NCBI GenBank assembly: GCA_038093975.1
Contig: JBBPTG010000149.1
Coordinates: forward strand, 1 to 61,408
From: Chalciporus piperatus
Lineage: Eukaryota; Basidiomycota; Agaricomycetes; Boletales; Boletaceae
Length of the DNA: 61,408 nucleotides
Direction: 5' to 3'
The translations under genes and the position numbers were made by a program. Under the pieces are notes generated by a model, which worked only from the letters and a program-made list of their open reading frames with translations, searched no databases and was not told the DNA's origin. Below, piece after piece: positions 1-11,859 of this stretch. Within the stretch, counting starts at the first letter, position 1. Every line of letters begins with the position of its first letter.

Positions 1-1286
1 TTCCCCGACAAACGGAATTTGTGGAGGAAGGCTGCAGATCTCGAGAAGTCACACGGCAGTCGGTAGGTGTCCCATCTCTCGTTTCGTATCTAGTTCTCTG
101 ATTTTGTTCCTTTTTTTGAAGTGAATCTCTCGATGCGGTATTGACGCAAGCCGTACACTACTGTCCACAAGCGGAAGTCTTGTGGCTGATGGCTGCCAAA
201 GAGAAATGGTTAGCCGACGACGTATCTGCTGCCCGCGAAGTTCTCGAAAAAGCGTTTGTCGCAAACCCGGAGAGCGAACAGATCTGGCTCGCTGCAGTTA
301 AACTCGAAGCCGAGAATGGTGAATTAGGTGTCGCGAGGGAGCTACTCGTCCGTGCGCGAACAGTTGCAGATACTGAACGAGTGAGTTTCCGTCTACCATC
401 GTCGCGCGGACTCTTTCCTTACTCTCTATCTAGATATGGATGAAATCGGCTGTCTTCGAACGCCAACAAGGCCGCTACGACGTCGGACTGGAAACGGTGT
501 CGATGGCGCTATCGAAATTCCCGAAATTCGCCAAACTATACATGATTCAAGGTCGGATCTACCAACTCGAGAACAACATCCGAGACGCCCGTGCAGCCTA
601 CGCTGTCGGGCTCAAAGCATGTCCCAAAGAGGCCACGCTCTGGATCCTCGCCAGCAAGCTGGAAGAGTTGGATGGTAAGAGCATTAAAGCGCGTGCCATC
701 CTCGAGAAAGGCAGGCTCGTCAACCCGGCGAATGAACTCCTCTGGGCCGAATCCGTAGGTGTCGAAGAACGTTCGGGCGGAGCTGCTCAAGCGAAAGCAA
801 TGCTCTCGCGCGGACTCCAAGAATGTCCCACCTCGGGTATCCTCTGGTCGATGGCGATCTGGGCCGAGCCTCGTCCTGCCCGTAAGTCCAGGTCGGTGGA
901 CGCGCTTAAAAAGACCAAGGACAATGCGATCGTGACGTGTACGGTTGCGCGGCTATTCTGGGCGGAGAGGAAGATTGAGAAGGCGAGGCAGTGGTTCTCG
1001 AGGTCAGTCGCGACAGAGCAAGACAGGGACCTTGGGGATCACTGGGCGTGGTGGCTCAAGTTTGAAAGACAGCATGGCACGCCAGTGAGTAATCATCTCT
1101 CCAGTCGCGACGGGCTTCCGTGAGGCTGAAGCTATGTTATAGGAGTACGTAGCCGAGGTCGAGAAGCAATGCGAAGCAGCAGAACCCCACCATGGTCCTG
1201 TGTGGCAGTCTATAGCCAAGGACGACAAGAATGTCGGCAAAAGCACGAAGCAGATTCTGAAGCTCGTGGCCGAGGCGCTACATTGA
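1..1286 (+). CDS. PRP6: Prp6-type pre-mRNA splicing factor, C-terminal part (partial 5')
   Basis: Prp6 is a U4/U6.U5 tri-snRNP protein that bridges snRNPs in the nucleus; its C-terminal half is a solenoid of HAT/TPR repeats. The spliced exons (1-62, 122-380, 434-1084, 1143-1286) read as a continuous helical-repeat protein with landmarks I recognise from the family: [70 protein letters not shown] and FERQHGT. Introns are 53-59 bp with GT/AG ends, and exon 1 joins exon 2 through a split Arg codon. The protein ends at its natural C-terminus ([14 protein letters not shown] at 1284). The N-terminal half lies outside the window. No break is visible in the part present, so this looks like an intact host gene marking the edge of conserved chromosome next to the repeat-rich interior. 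Confidence 0.95.
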
Positions 1287-2600
1287 TTCTGCTGGTGGGG
1301 CTTTCTATCTTAGTCGTGCTGGCTTTGCGTGTATTCTAGACTACTACAGTAATAGCGTATGGTCATGCTTTTCGTCTTTCCATGTATTCTAGACTACTCG
1401 TGTATGGTGATTCTTCTTCCGTACATGGGTTTGCTCAGCATATTCCGACAAGATTGACAACGGGGGATATCCAAGTGTTTAAACTGGTGGTTATCATAAG
1501 GAATGACCAATGCTCCACAACCAATAAATTACAGTGTGGCATCGTGCTTGTTGTCGTCGCCATCATGACCCGTTAGCTCCCCGATTTCACCTTGATCGGT
1601 TTGCACTTCCCCATGGATATACCTTTCCCCAAACGGCGGGCACAACATCCGTACCGCTGCTTCGCTCCAAAAACGGCGGGCACAACATCCGTACCGCTGC
1701 TTCGTCCGCATTGATGCCCTCCTGTTCGCAGGCGACGCGCACGGGGTTGCATGGCGTGAGGAGCGCGAGAGCAATCTGTTGCGTTGTGTAGCAGTGGGTG
1801 ATTAGCAGCTTATTCGTGAGTAGCGAGGGACGGCTAGTATGCGTGGCTACGCGAGGAGAAAGGGGAAAAGGAAAAACAGACTTACGAGATCCAATACCGG
1901 CTTGATGCCATCTTCTTCGCGGCCGGTGAGCCTGTGTTGACGAAACTTACCCCCTTCTCCCCAGGACAGGTCCATAAACGTGTGATAAGGTCGCGACGGG
2001 TCTACCGTGTGACTGCTAGGAAATTGGGGGGCACTGGCAGAGGAGAGAAACGAGCTCAGCGGTTGTATAAATATTGATGTCACCTCTGACGCAATTTAAG
2101 TTGGGCTGTGGCCGAGGTACAATCAGCTGCGAGGGGCACCATGCAAGAGACACACCTGCAAACTATGATCGAGAATGAGGACAACCACCCTAGAACAACA
2201 AGAGGAGATGAGAACTCGGCGCGTTCGGAAATCATGATACAAGAAAACTGACGCATTGCGTTTGCGTTTGCGTTCGTGTGTTCGTAGCACATTTGGAGAT
2301 GTAATTGGTACTAGCGAACGAACGACACGAACGCAAACGCAGCACATTCGTCGCGTTGCGTTTGCGTTCGTGTCGCATTCGACCATCCGTCGTCGTCGTC
2401 ATCGTGATTGGGAAGGGGCACGAACACAGGACATGTGTTCGTTCGTTCGTTCGTTCGAATGGAGTGAAGTGGGTGAGCTGTGGTGGAAAGAGGGGCTAAT
2501 AGATGGCGACTCGCTGACGATGCTACCTCCTCTTGTGCCAACGCATATAGGGGACCGAATTTTCAGTTTCCTCCTGCCACCCATACACCTTGAACACAAG
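1287..2600. other. Intergenic region with short tandem and inverted repeats
   Basis: No convincing gene. A 34-bp sequence is repeated twice with a 40-bp period (1631-1664 and 1671-1704). From about 2250 to 2450 the DNA is a run of CGTTTGCGTT/AACGCAAACG blocks in both orientations, ending in a (GTTC)n microsatellite near 2440. It contains a perfect 19-bp inverted repeat (2323-2341 and 2357-2375). The stretch 2400-2600 would be the promoter and 5' leader of the gene starting at 2601. Confidence 0.6.
2323..2375. repeat. Perfect 19-bp inverted repeat, 15-nt loop
   Basis: Left arm 2323-2341 (starts CGACACGAACG) is matched exactly by the right arm 2357-2375 (ends CGTTCGTGTCG). A further direct copy of the right-arm core lies at about 2258-2280. 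It sits some 225 bp upstream of the ATG at 2601. Confidence 0.85.
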
Positions 2601-4384
2601 ATGTCGGACCTGGATCAGCCTTGGATCCCTCAAAAAACCCATGAAAAAGTGACCAAATTTGCCGACGCCGCATGGAACAATCCCGATGGTTTTCACTGCA
2701 CCCTGACTGTTGACAAGGGCGGCGTGACGAAGACCATCAGGTACATTGACCTGGGCGATCATCTCTCTGCCATCAACTACCTCTGCTCGAACATAATTCT
2801 CCCAAAAATACTTGTGCGAGAGGAGTATGAAGAAATCCTAGAACTTTTGGAGACACATGAGAAATATGAACAGGGCGCCTACGTTGTAGGTCAACTGGGT
2901 ATAGGTAAGGAACCTTGAGTTCAGTCGGGTGCGCATCTCACAATTGCAACAGGGAAGACGTACTTCCTCATCTACGTCCTCCTCGCACGTCTCAGTGAAC
3001 ATAAGCCCGTTGCGTTCCAAATTTCAACTCACCACTATGTATTCTTCTCCGACTCAGATACAGTTACTTTTCATACGTTCGAGGATAATGAACCTCTCCA
3101 GGTCTCAGGCGTAATGGCCCTCAGCAATTCGAGTTTATCTGTCGTGTTCCCTCTTCCTATTTTTTTCACTCCGTCGGCGCAAGTTATCCAGGCAACATCA
3201 CCCAAAGCTAGTCGCTGGAAAGAATGGAGTAAGCAGCGTAACGCAAATCGTTGCATAATGAACATATGGAACGAACGAGAGATCGAAGACCTTGCGTAAG
3301 TTGATTGTTCTCTCAACCGACCTCTGAGCGCTGAGTTTCCATCAGCGATCTTCTCAATATGGACGCAAAACGTATGACCGAGCTAGGAACCAAGTTGGGT
3401 TGTGTCCCTAGGATGCTGCTGAAGTTCATGAGAGAGTCCGACTCCTTTATCGATGAAGAAATCTGTTTTGCTACCAACCGCGCAGTGGCCACTTCATCAA
3501 GTTTCCTTCCGGCAATGAATAGCCTCGATACAGAGGAAAGTGGCCCGTCCATGATCTTCCACGTCATGCCAAGCAAATGTACCAATTCCGACGACTATCG
3601 CTCGTTTCCTCCCGTTGTTAAAGTGGCCACACGAACGATTCGAGAGAGGTTAGGTGCCGCTCTTCGGTGGAAAGGATGGGAAGTCCAGATCGCATTCATG
3701 CAAGCTATGCAAGCTTGGCCTGGAACCCGCACTAGTGTCGGGAATATCTTCGAGAACTGGTTCCACTCCATCCTCGTCTCCGGAAAAGTCGTACCCATCA
3801 AGTGGTATGATGATGATGGAAACCTCCCTGTCACCATTCAAACGCCAACCAATTTGGCTGCATCCACCATAGATGAACTCAACATCAAACCTCTCCCACT
3901 TTATTGGGTACCTCTGACCCCGAACTTCGCCGGTATTGACGGTGCCATTATCGCCGAGAACGAAGTATTCGCCTTTCAAATCACGCTGAGTGCCAAACAC
4001 CGGTCACCACAGCGAGGTTTGAACTCGTTACGATCCTCTCTGAAGAATGAGAGGAAGCAGTTCAGATTTCGGATGGTGTTTATCGGCATGGAGGATAATA
4101 TGGTTGTTGCAGCCTCGGAGAAATGGAAAACCAAGTTGAGTAACGGCCCACAGAGCCGCCGGGTACACGTACCTGTTGGGTGGTACACTGTGGACCCCAC
4201 CATCAGCAGTATCGAATACAAGGTATGCGCGTTAGGCCGTCGTTTGGCATTTTGGCTCTTCTAACTTGGTTATCCGTCTGAATAGTACATTAAGGACGAT
4301 TCTGGTACAGATGAAGAAGATGGAGAAGATAACAGTGAAGGCGAGCACGAAGACGAAGAAGGTGATGACGAAGACGAAGAATGA
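2601..4384 (+). CDS. RHS/Crinkler-type P-loop NTPase with C-terminal nuclease-like domain
   Basis: Four exons (2601-2904, 2953-3295, 3346-4222, 4286-4384) give a protein of about 540 aa. The Walker A motif GQLGIGKT is split by the first intron. It is followed by a hydrophobic helix (FLIYVLLARL) and the usual RHS-type spacer (KPVAFQISTHHYVFF). The C-terminal third carries NFAGIDGAIIAENEVFAFQITLSAKH, i.e. D...E-x-F-Q-x-T-x8-H, the signature I associate with the PD-(D/E)xK-like nuclease fused to these NTPases in RHS and Crinkler-RHS proteins. The last exon adds an acidic tail (EDEEGDDEDEE). Such genes are numerous in agaricomycete accessory regions and are thought to derive from selfish elements. 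The start at 2601 gives a Met just before the conserved N-terminus; an in-frame upstream extension exists but is low complexity. The stop codon touches the start of the 1,277-bp repeat. The biological role is unknown. Confidence 0.75.
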
Positions 4385-5661
4385 TAATTATAGGCCCTTT
4401 TTGCGAATGGGTTAGGTTCATAACAGGGTCATGACACCTCACGAACGCCAGAAACACCGAATCGCGCAATTCGGTGAATCACAAAATTGCGTGATTCGTA
4501 CCCCTCGAGGTTATTATACACAACGGTCGACGCATTCATAATTGTAATGTAAAAATCTGTATAGTACAATGTTGTAATCAAAGTAGTACTAAAATTCTCG
4601 ACGATAACGCCAAACCACCCAAACCGCGCAATTCCTGAAATTCCGGAATTGCGCGGTTCAGCATGTCTGACGAAATATCACATACCATGTCTAAATTATA
4701 GGACATTTTTGCGAATGCACCTCACAATCCTGAACAACACCGAGTGACAACGCACACCCGACGGACAGCAAACTACATAACATATATTTCCAAAATCAAC
4801 ATAAAATTGACTACAAGACTGTATGGTAACCGCAAAAGCGTGAGAACCCCAAAAGTGCGCAAAAACGAAATATTCGAAATTGCGCGAAACAGCCCCGTAG
4901 AGGAAATTAATGGCGATTAGCACAAAACGTCGCTGTCAAACAGGAAAAATAGCGTTGCGGCCTACTGTCTAAGCCATATGCCTATCCGTAACATAGGAAA
5001 TCTTGAGTATACATTCAGCTATACTTCTCTCACCAACATTCTCCGGAGATATTTAATTTCCGTCTCTCTATGAATAAATCTTTGTTTATTAAATTACATC
5101 TAAATATGAATTTTTCAAGTAGATAACCCCCTTGTGTGAGTGTCTGGAAATTACAATCTCATACCCCTTGACAACATTGTTCGATCACTTTGTCGTCAAA
5201 CTCACGCAAACACTCGCTATAATAATATTTCTTATTCTCCTGCTATAATTGAAGAATATCTGATTGTGAATCGTTGGTGATGTGTGCAGACAACTTTGAG
5301 AGGCAAAGTTGCTCAGTTTGAATGCTTTATCAACTCTGCACAACCTGCGTGTGTTCACCCATGGCGAACAATGAGATATGCATATCAGGTACAATCAGTC
5401 GTTGTGGTCAGTGTCTTCAAGTTATCTCGACCAAATCAAGGAATTGTCTCACGCTTATTAGACCAAAATAAATTCATTTGACATGGACTATGACTTTGCT
5501 TATGTAAGCGGGAAGAACCAACCGTGATATCAGACTGAGTGGCAAAAACATCAAATATATCAACAAATGTGTAGCAGAGTGTAGTAGACCACTTGCCACC
5601 AGAGTGTCACCATGACTACAACCATGAAATCTCCACAGAAATAGCCTTGCGTTGGCAGCCC
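4385..5661. repeat. 1,277-bp direct repeat, copy A
   Basis: This segment is repeated at 9326-10602 with the same length and only about eight differences that I could find (for example at the CGCAATTCGG/CGCAATTCCG block near 4467, and CTCCTGC/CTCCAGC near 5240). It begins TAATTATAGGCCC directly after the stop codon of the NTPase gene and ends GTTGGCAGCCC. It contains several dyads: 14-bp arms AACCGCGCAATTCC / GGAATTGCGCGGTT near 4624-4660, and a looser CGAATC...GATTCG hairpin near 4459-4500. Its 3' part includes one copy of the ~110-bp dispersed repeat. ORFs inside are short and not protein-like. Confidence 0.9.
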
Positions 5662-7960
5662 ACCGGTTAAGCTTGGTTTCGCAGTTAAAAATGTTAGGGG
5701 AGGGATTATCATTTCTCGGTTCTCGGTTATCTCTGTTTGAGTCTGAGAGTTTCTCCAGTCTTAGGGTTAGTTTTTTATCTAGCCAGACATGAATAATGTC
5801 ATATACACATCAGGTCACATGCAATACGCAATACTCGAACATTAACTTGCCAAATAATAGCAACAAGCATTTTCAAGCTAATTCGATCAAATCAAGAGCT
5901 ACTCACATGATCATCAGACATAAATAGACCATAAGATCATGACACATAACCTTGCTTACATAAGCGGGAAGAAACGACTACAATCCAAGTCTAAACAAGA
6001 AAAAATGCGAAATTTACTAGCAAAGTGTATGAGATGTTTAATCCACAAGTCGACCAAATTAAGGAATTGTCCCACAGTCATTTTACCAGAACAAGTCATG
6101 TGACTATCAGCTACGACTTTGCTTATGTAAGCGGGAAGAATCGACTGCAATCTTGGCCTCAACCAGTCAAAGAAGAGTTTCATTAGCAAAGTGTAGTCAA
6201 AGTGTAGCGCAAGTGTAGGAAAACTCCGGCCACTAGCAACCATTAGCAACCATTAGCTCAAGGGTAGTTGTCTGCCTACACTTTGCTACACAAGATTGAA
6301 ATTTGCTTGAATTCACAAGTTTAACTTGCACGTCAACCAAATCAAGACATATTCTCACGCACCTTTAACAAAAATAAACCATATGATCATCACGCACAAC
6401 TTTGCTTATGTAAGCGGGAAAAACCAACCGCAATCTGAGTTGAAACACACAAAAAAGCGAAATTCACTAGCAAAGTGTAGCCAAGTGTAGTCAAGTGTAG
6501 CATAACTCTGGTCACTAGCGACCATTAGCTCAACGCTAGTCATTTGCCTACACTCCGCTACACTTGACTAGGATTTGCTTGAACTTACAAGTTTAATGCA
6601 CAAGCCAATCAAATCAAGAAATATTTCCATGGTCATGAGACCAGATTGAATCACATGACCATCAGCTACAACTTTGCTTATGTAAGCGGGAAAAACCGAC
6701 CGCAACCTTGATCTCAACCGATCAAAGAAGCATTTCATTAGCAAAGTGTAGCTACTGTTACACAATGTATTTCAAGCACATGTCGACCAAATCAAGGAAT
6801 ATGCTCACGGTCGTTTAACAAACATAAACCATATGATCATGACGCACAACTTTGCTTATATTAGCGGGAAACATCGACCGCAAATTATAGCCAAAATAAA
6901 ACACAGCACCAACATATACTACTCTGGAGTATTTTCATGTTATCTCGACCAAATCAAGAGATTATTTCACGGGTATTGGACGGAAAATAATTTATTTTAC
7001 ATGGACTACAACTTTACTTATATTAGCGGGAAGAACCAACCGTGACATTAGCTTCAGTGAGAAAAGACATGAAGATATCAGTCAAGTGAGGGTAGCAAAG
7101 CATAGCAGATCAAGCTGACCAGACAATCTTTTTCTCTAGACTAAAAATACATAATGTCCATGAAAATAGCCTTGCGTTGGCAGTACGCCGGTTAAATTGG
7201 TTAGGGAAGGGATCATCATTTCTCGGTTCTCGGTGGGGGTCTGGGGGTTTCCCCAGTCTGTGAGTTAAGGTTAGAGTTAATCAAACGGATCAGATCATAC
7301 AAACCATGTCACAAATCGTGTCACATGCATCACACCATACCTCAATGTTCATGTCTTTCAACAAAGTATTTTCGACAAACATTTTCGAGTTATCTTGACC
7401 AAATCAAGGGATTATCCCACGGTCATTGGACCAAAATAAATCCATTCAATGTGGACTACAACTTTGCTTATATCCGCATGAAGAACCAATTGTATCCGAC
7501 CAAGATTTTTACTTTAGCAAGGAAGACAGCGAATTTATCAGCAAAGTGGAGTTCTTAGGGTAGTCGAACAAAGCGAAACACTGTCTATGTATGCCAACCA
7601 TGCCAACCATGCCAACCATAGGGTTAGGGTTACACAAACACTCACTATCAATATTTATTTACATTCTCTTGTTATTATTGAAGCATATTCGATCGTGAAT
7701 CATTGGTGATGTGGACAGACAACTTTCAGAGGCAAAGTTACTCAGTGTGGGTCCTTTATCAACTCTCCATGACCTGCTTGTGTTTACTTATGGTGAATGA
7801 CGAGATATCCACATCGGTAGTTGTGATCAGTGTCTCTAGAGTATTTTCAAGTTATCTCAACCAAATCAAGGAATTGTCTGATGCATATTAGACCAAAAAA
7901 GATTCATTCAACATGAACTACAGCTTTGCTTATATTAGCGGGAAGATCCAACCGTGATAT
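5428..7960. repeat. Cluster of a ~110-bp dispersed repeat with GCTTA-TG-TAAGC core
   Basis: A unit reading roughly TCGACCAAATCAAG, a variable A/T-rich stretch, CCATATGATCAT, then ACTTTGCTTATGTAAGCGGGAA recurs at about 5428, 5883, 6048, 6330, 6600, 6785, 6945, 7395 and 7850. Further copies lie at about 10369, 57507 and 59460. The core GCTTA-TG-TAAGC is a dyad; some copies have the variant TTATATTAGC or CTTACATAAGC. Between copies are runs of AGTGTAG and AGCAAAGTGTAG. A diverged copy of the 3' part of the 1,277-bp repeat lies at about 7633-8093. No gene is supported in this stretch. Confidence 0.8.
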
Positions 7961-8108
7961 CAGACTGAGTGGCAAAAACATCACATATATCAACAAATGT
8001 GTAGCAGAGTGTAGTAGACCACTTGCCACCAGAGTGTAACCGTGACTACAACCATGAAATCTCCACAGAAATAGCCTTGCGTTGGCAGCCCTAATAATCT
8101 ACCCCGGC

Positions 8109-8126
8109 CCGGGATGGCCATCCCGG
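8109..8126. repeat. 18-bp perfect palindrome
   Basis: CCGGGATGG followed directly by CCATCCCGG. It lies just after the end of the diverged third copy of the 1,277-bp repeat. The stretch 8127-8760 holds repeated CGGGATGAA blocks and a 26-bp near-palindrome (AATTTAGTGC...GCTAAATT) at 8252-8277 and 8441-8466, with a partial copy at 8398-8420. Confidence 0.85.
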
Positions 8127-8763
8127 AAAACCTGTCGTTTGGGCTGAAACGACACTCCAACGGGATGAATTGTTGTCGATTTCAAGGAAATGTGGTGTTT
8201 TGATGTTACGCTTGCTCATTCTGACACCAATCCATCCTGTTGGGTGGTCAGAATTTAGTGCACATGTGCGCTAAATTGGATGGTCAACGGGATGAAATAC
8301 CACACATTGCAGTGCAAATGACAATATGATCGTGAATGTGCATTCAAGTAGAAATTCATCCCGTTGGAGCGTTAGACATTGTTGTGGTCGATTACAAAAT
8401 TTAGTACACGCGTGCACTAACTCTGACGTTGGGTGGTCAGAATTTAGTGCACATGTGCGCTAAATTTTACCTACATTTTCTAATTGAGTTACAGTTAGGT
8501 TGGGGTTATGTCAAGATTTCTAGACATATTTTACCGCAACACGTGTAAATACAGTGTGGTAATTGTGATATAAATGAGCGTTTAGGGTTATGAGTAGCTT
8601 TTGACCATCCCTAGGGTGAATTGTAACCCTAAACCTAACCCTAGAATGTCCCAATTAGGACATTAGGGTTCCGTAAAAGGCAATCCCCTGTCACCCTATA
8701 GTCAGTTGGTAGCTATATTGAATAGACTGCATGGAGAATGGGCTTCTGGGATGCCCGTGTACA

Positions 8764-9325
8764 CACCAGTCATACACAGTGAATGATAATATAGGTGTTT
8801 ATTACAATAGTATGTACACTGTGTATTTACTGTGGCAATGGGAGCGAGAACAGGCATCCTGGACGCCCGTCGTGTGCGTGGGCATTGAGATCACGTGACC
8901 GCGGTCACTCGTTGCACGACAGTCGTCCAGGACGCCCGCGCGTGTACCAGTCATACACGCTAAGTGATAATACCACTGTTTATTACAATAGTATGTATAC
9001 TATATATTTACTGTAGCAACTGGAGCGAGGACGAGCATCCTGGACGCCCGTCGTGTGCGATGGCATTGAGATCACGTGACTGCGGTCACTCGTTGCACGA
9101 CGGTCGTCCAGGACGCCCGCGCGTGTACCAGTCGTACACAGTAAATCAATTTATTACAAGTGTAGCTAGTATCTCTATTATACCACTAACTAACTGCATT
9201 AATGAGCACGCGCATGGGCGTCCTGGACGCCCGTCGTGCAACCCAGGACGCCCGTGGTGCGACGAGGATCCCCCACACGGACGGCCGTCCTCGACGCCCG
9301 TAGTGGACGAGCTGAGTCGTTAATC
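8764..9325. repeat. ~182-bp tandem repeat with nested palindromes
   Basis: Units start ACCAGTC(A/G)TACAC at about 8764, 8946 and 9128 (the third is partial). Each full unit has TCCTGGACGCCCG and the inverted CGTCCAGGACGCCC around a central dyad GTGACCGCGGTCAC (perfect at 8895-8908, one mismatch at 9076-9089). More CCAGGACGCCCG blocks follow to 9300. A related single copy lies at 39826-39912, downstream of the gene ending at 39790. Confidence 0.85.
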
Positions 9326-10602
9326 TAATTATAGGCCCTTTTTGCGAATGGGTTAGGTTCATAACAGGGTCATGACACCTCACGAACGCCAGAAACACTG
9401 AATCGCGCAATTCCGTGAATCACAAAATTGCGTGATTCGTACCCCTCGAGGTTATTATACACAACCGTCGACGCATTCATAATTGTAATGTAAAAATCTG
9501 TATAGTACAATGTTGTAATCAAAGTAGTACTAAAATTCTCGACGATAACGCCAAACCCCCCAAACCGCGCAATTCCTGAAATTCCAGAATTGCGCGGTTC
9601 GGCATGTCTGACGAAATATCACATACCATGTCTAAATTATAGGACATTTTTGCGAATGCACCTCACAATCCTGAACAACACCGAGTGACAACGCACAACC
9701 GACGGACAGCAAACTACATAACATATATTTCCAAAATCAACATAAAATTGACTACAAGACTGTATGGTAACCGCAAAAGCGTGAGAACCCCAAAAGTGCG
9801 CAAAAACGAAATATTCGAAATTGCGCGAAACAGCCCCGTAGAGGAAATTAATGGCGATTAGCACAAAACGTCGCTGTCAAACAGGAAAAATAGCGTTGCG
9901 GCCTACTGTCTAAGCCATATGCCTATCCGTAACATAGGAAATCTTGAGTATACATTCAGCTATACTTCTCTCACCAACATTCTCCGGAGATATTTAATTT
10001 CCGTCTCTCTATGAATAAATCTTTGTTTATTAAATTACATCTAAATATGAATTTTTCAAGTAGATAACCCCCTTGTGTGAGTGTCTGGAAATTACAATCT
10101 CATACCCCTTGACAACATTGTTCGATCACTTTGTCGTCAAACTCACGCAAACACTCGCTATAATAATATTTCTTATTCTCCAGCTATAATTGAAGAATAT
10201 CTGATTGTGAATCGTTGGTGATGTGTGCAGACAACTTTGAGAGGCAAAGTTGCTCAGTTTGAATGCTTTATCAACTCTGCACAACCTGCGTGTGTTCACC
10301 CATGGCGAACAATGAGATATGCATATCAGGTACAATCAGTCGTTGTGGTCAGTGTCTTCAAGTTATCTCGACCAAATCAAGGAATTGTCTCACGCTTATT
10401 AGACCAAAATAAATTCATTTGACATGGACTATGACTTTGCTTATGTAAGCGGGAAGAACCAACCGTGATATCAGACTGAGTGGCAAAAACATCAAATATA
10501 TCAACAAATGTGTAGCAGAGTGTAGTAGACCACTTGCCACCAGAGTGTCACCATGACTACAACCATGAAATCTCCACAGAAATAGCCTTGCGTTGGCAGC
10601 CC
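9326..10602. repeat. 1,277-bp direct repeat, copy B
   Basis: Near-identical to 4385-5661 in the same orientation and with the same length. The flanks differ (right flank TATCAATATG here, ACCGGTTAAG at copy A). The high identity implies recent duplication, or gene conversion between the copies. The 3.66 kb between the copies is non-coding repeat. Confidence 0.9.
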
Positions 10603-11337
10603 TATCAATATGACGTCCGGCGGATGGACCATCCGCCGATTCCCACGGTCCCTCGTCCGTCCCCTCCCCATCTCCCTCGTCATTTTCCACCACAATCCCG
10701 CGCTCAGCCCGACTGCACATCAGCCTAGAGTTCGTTTTCACGAACCCTACGCATGATTTCCAACAATCGCCGTTGAGATCGGTGCCCTGGATGGGCCTCT
10801 GCGCTCTGTTTATTTCTCGATTTGCGAAAATGTGAGTGTAATGCCTGTCCTGAATTTTGTGGACAAACTCCTGCACATCCTGACCTATCTAGAAACCCTC
10901 CTGGCATCTCTGTGAACGATCTGCAACAAGAATCTCGCCATCTGTGTCCCTCGTTGTCGTTCTGTGAGTCGTTCTTTCTCGAAATTTGAGGTGGGTGCAT
11001 TCCCTGCTTGCAGAATTTTGCAGATCGACCTCAACATCTATCTGAGTACCCAGAAAGTCCCTCACGACCTCTAGGAAGGGTCTCCAGCTCGAATTTAACA
11101 ATCTGCAAGCTTTGTTGTTGCTCTGTGAGTCGTTTGATGTCACCCGTCTGAATGGGCGGTCAACTGAATTCACGGCCTGATACTGCAGGGCCTCTACTGA
11201 ATACATCACGGGTACAACTGGAGAAATCCCTCTCATGGTCCTAAGGGTCCCTCCGTAGCGCTCTGCCTGTTGTTTCTCCCAAACGAGCAACAGTCACGGT
11301 TCAGTAGCGCTGAGGTGACGGTTTTCTTGAAGGTTCG
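10603..11337. other. Non-coding degenerate duplication
   Basis: No gene supported. Two related stretches of about 180 bp (about 10800-10930 and 10975-11130) share GCATTCCCTGC/GTAATGCCTGTCC, ATTTTG(T/C)(G)GA, AACAATCTGCAA and TCTGTGAGTCGTT in the same order, which looks like an old tandem duplication. Confidence 0.5.
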
Positions 11338-11520
11338 CACCCAGAGTTTATCTGGGGTTAGGTTAGGTTGATTCAGTTGGTTAGGTTGGTTAGGGTTGGG
11401 TGGTTAGGGTTAGGTTTGGGATCATATTTCTCGGGAGGGGGTCTGGGGTTCCCCCCAGCTCGTTAGGGTTGGTTAGGGTTGGTTAGGGTGGTTAGGTTGG
11501 TTAGGTTAGGGTTGGGTTGG
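11338..11520. repeat. Degenerate interstitial telomere-like DNA
   Basis: Runs of TTAGGG, TTAGG and TTGG (GGTTAGGTTGGTTAGGGTT and similar) on the plus strand, interrupted by a block GGGATCATATTTCTCGG-GGGGGTCTGGGG-TTCCCCCCAG. The same block occurs at about 5695 and 7203, also beside GGGTTAG runs. Fungal telomeres are usually TTAGGG, so this may be a telomere relic or a telomere-derived repeat. Confidence 0.7.
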
Positions 11521-11859
11521 AGTTGGTGTTGCTGAGGCGATTCTGACTGACATTCCTTACTGATATCCGACTGATATTCCTGACTAACATGGGTTACTTG
11601 ATCTGCCTGATTGACTTAGGGTTGGAGTTAGGTTAGTTTTGACGAACACAGGATGCAACGGGTATCTAATTTCGCATGGCGTCTTTGTTGAGCTTCTCAG
11701 CTGGCGCTGAGGTACTGATGCCTCACTGACACCCGACTGATGCCTGACTGACACCCGACTCGGCTTGCCTATGGATGACTCATCATGTGGCTGTGTTGGT
11801 TGGTTGAGCTTTTGCGATTTGTCCCATAAGCACCTACAACTTACACCCTACAATCATCG

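Noticed and set aside
4696..5481. Small ORFs conserved in both copies of the 1,277-bp repeat
   Set aside because: Both copies are nearly identical DNA, so conservation says nothing about coding; composition is not protein-like.
8764..9140. CRISPR-like array
   Set aside because: Units are about 182 bp and almost fully alike with no short repeat/unique spacer pattern, in a eukaryotic context.
4385..10602. LTR retrotransposon with 1.28-kb LTRs
   Set aside because: No TG...CA ends, no target-site duplication, no primer-binding site and no gag/pol coding in between.
10415..10876. 153-aa minus-strand ORF
   Set aside because: It runs across the border of the 1,277-bp repeat into unrelated sequence, so it is a chance fusion.
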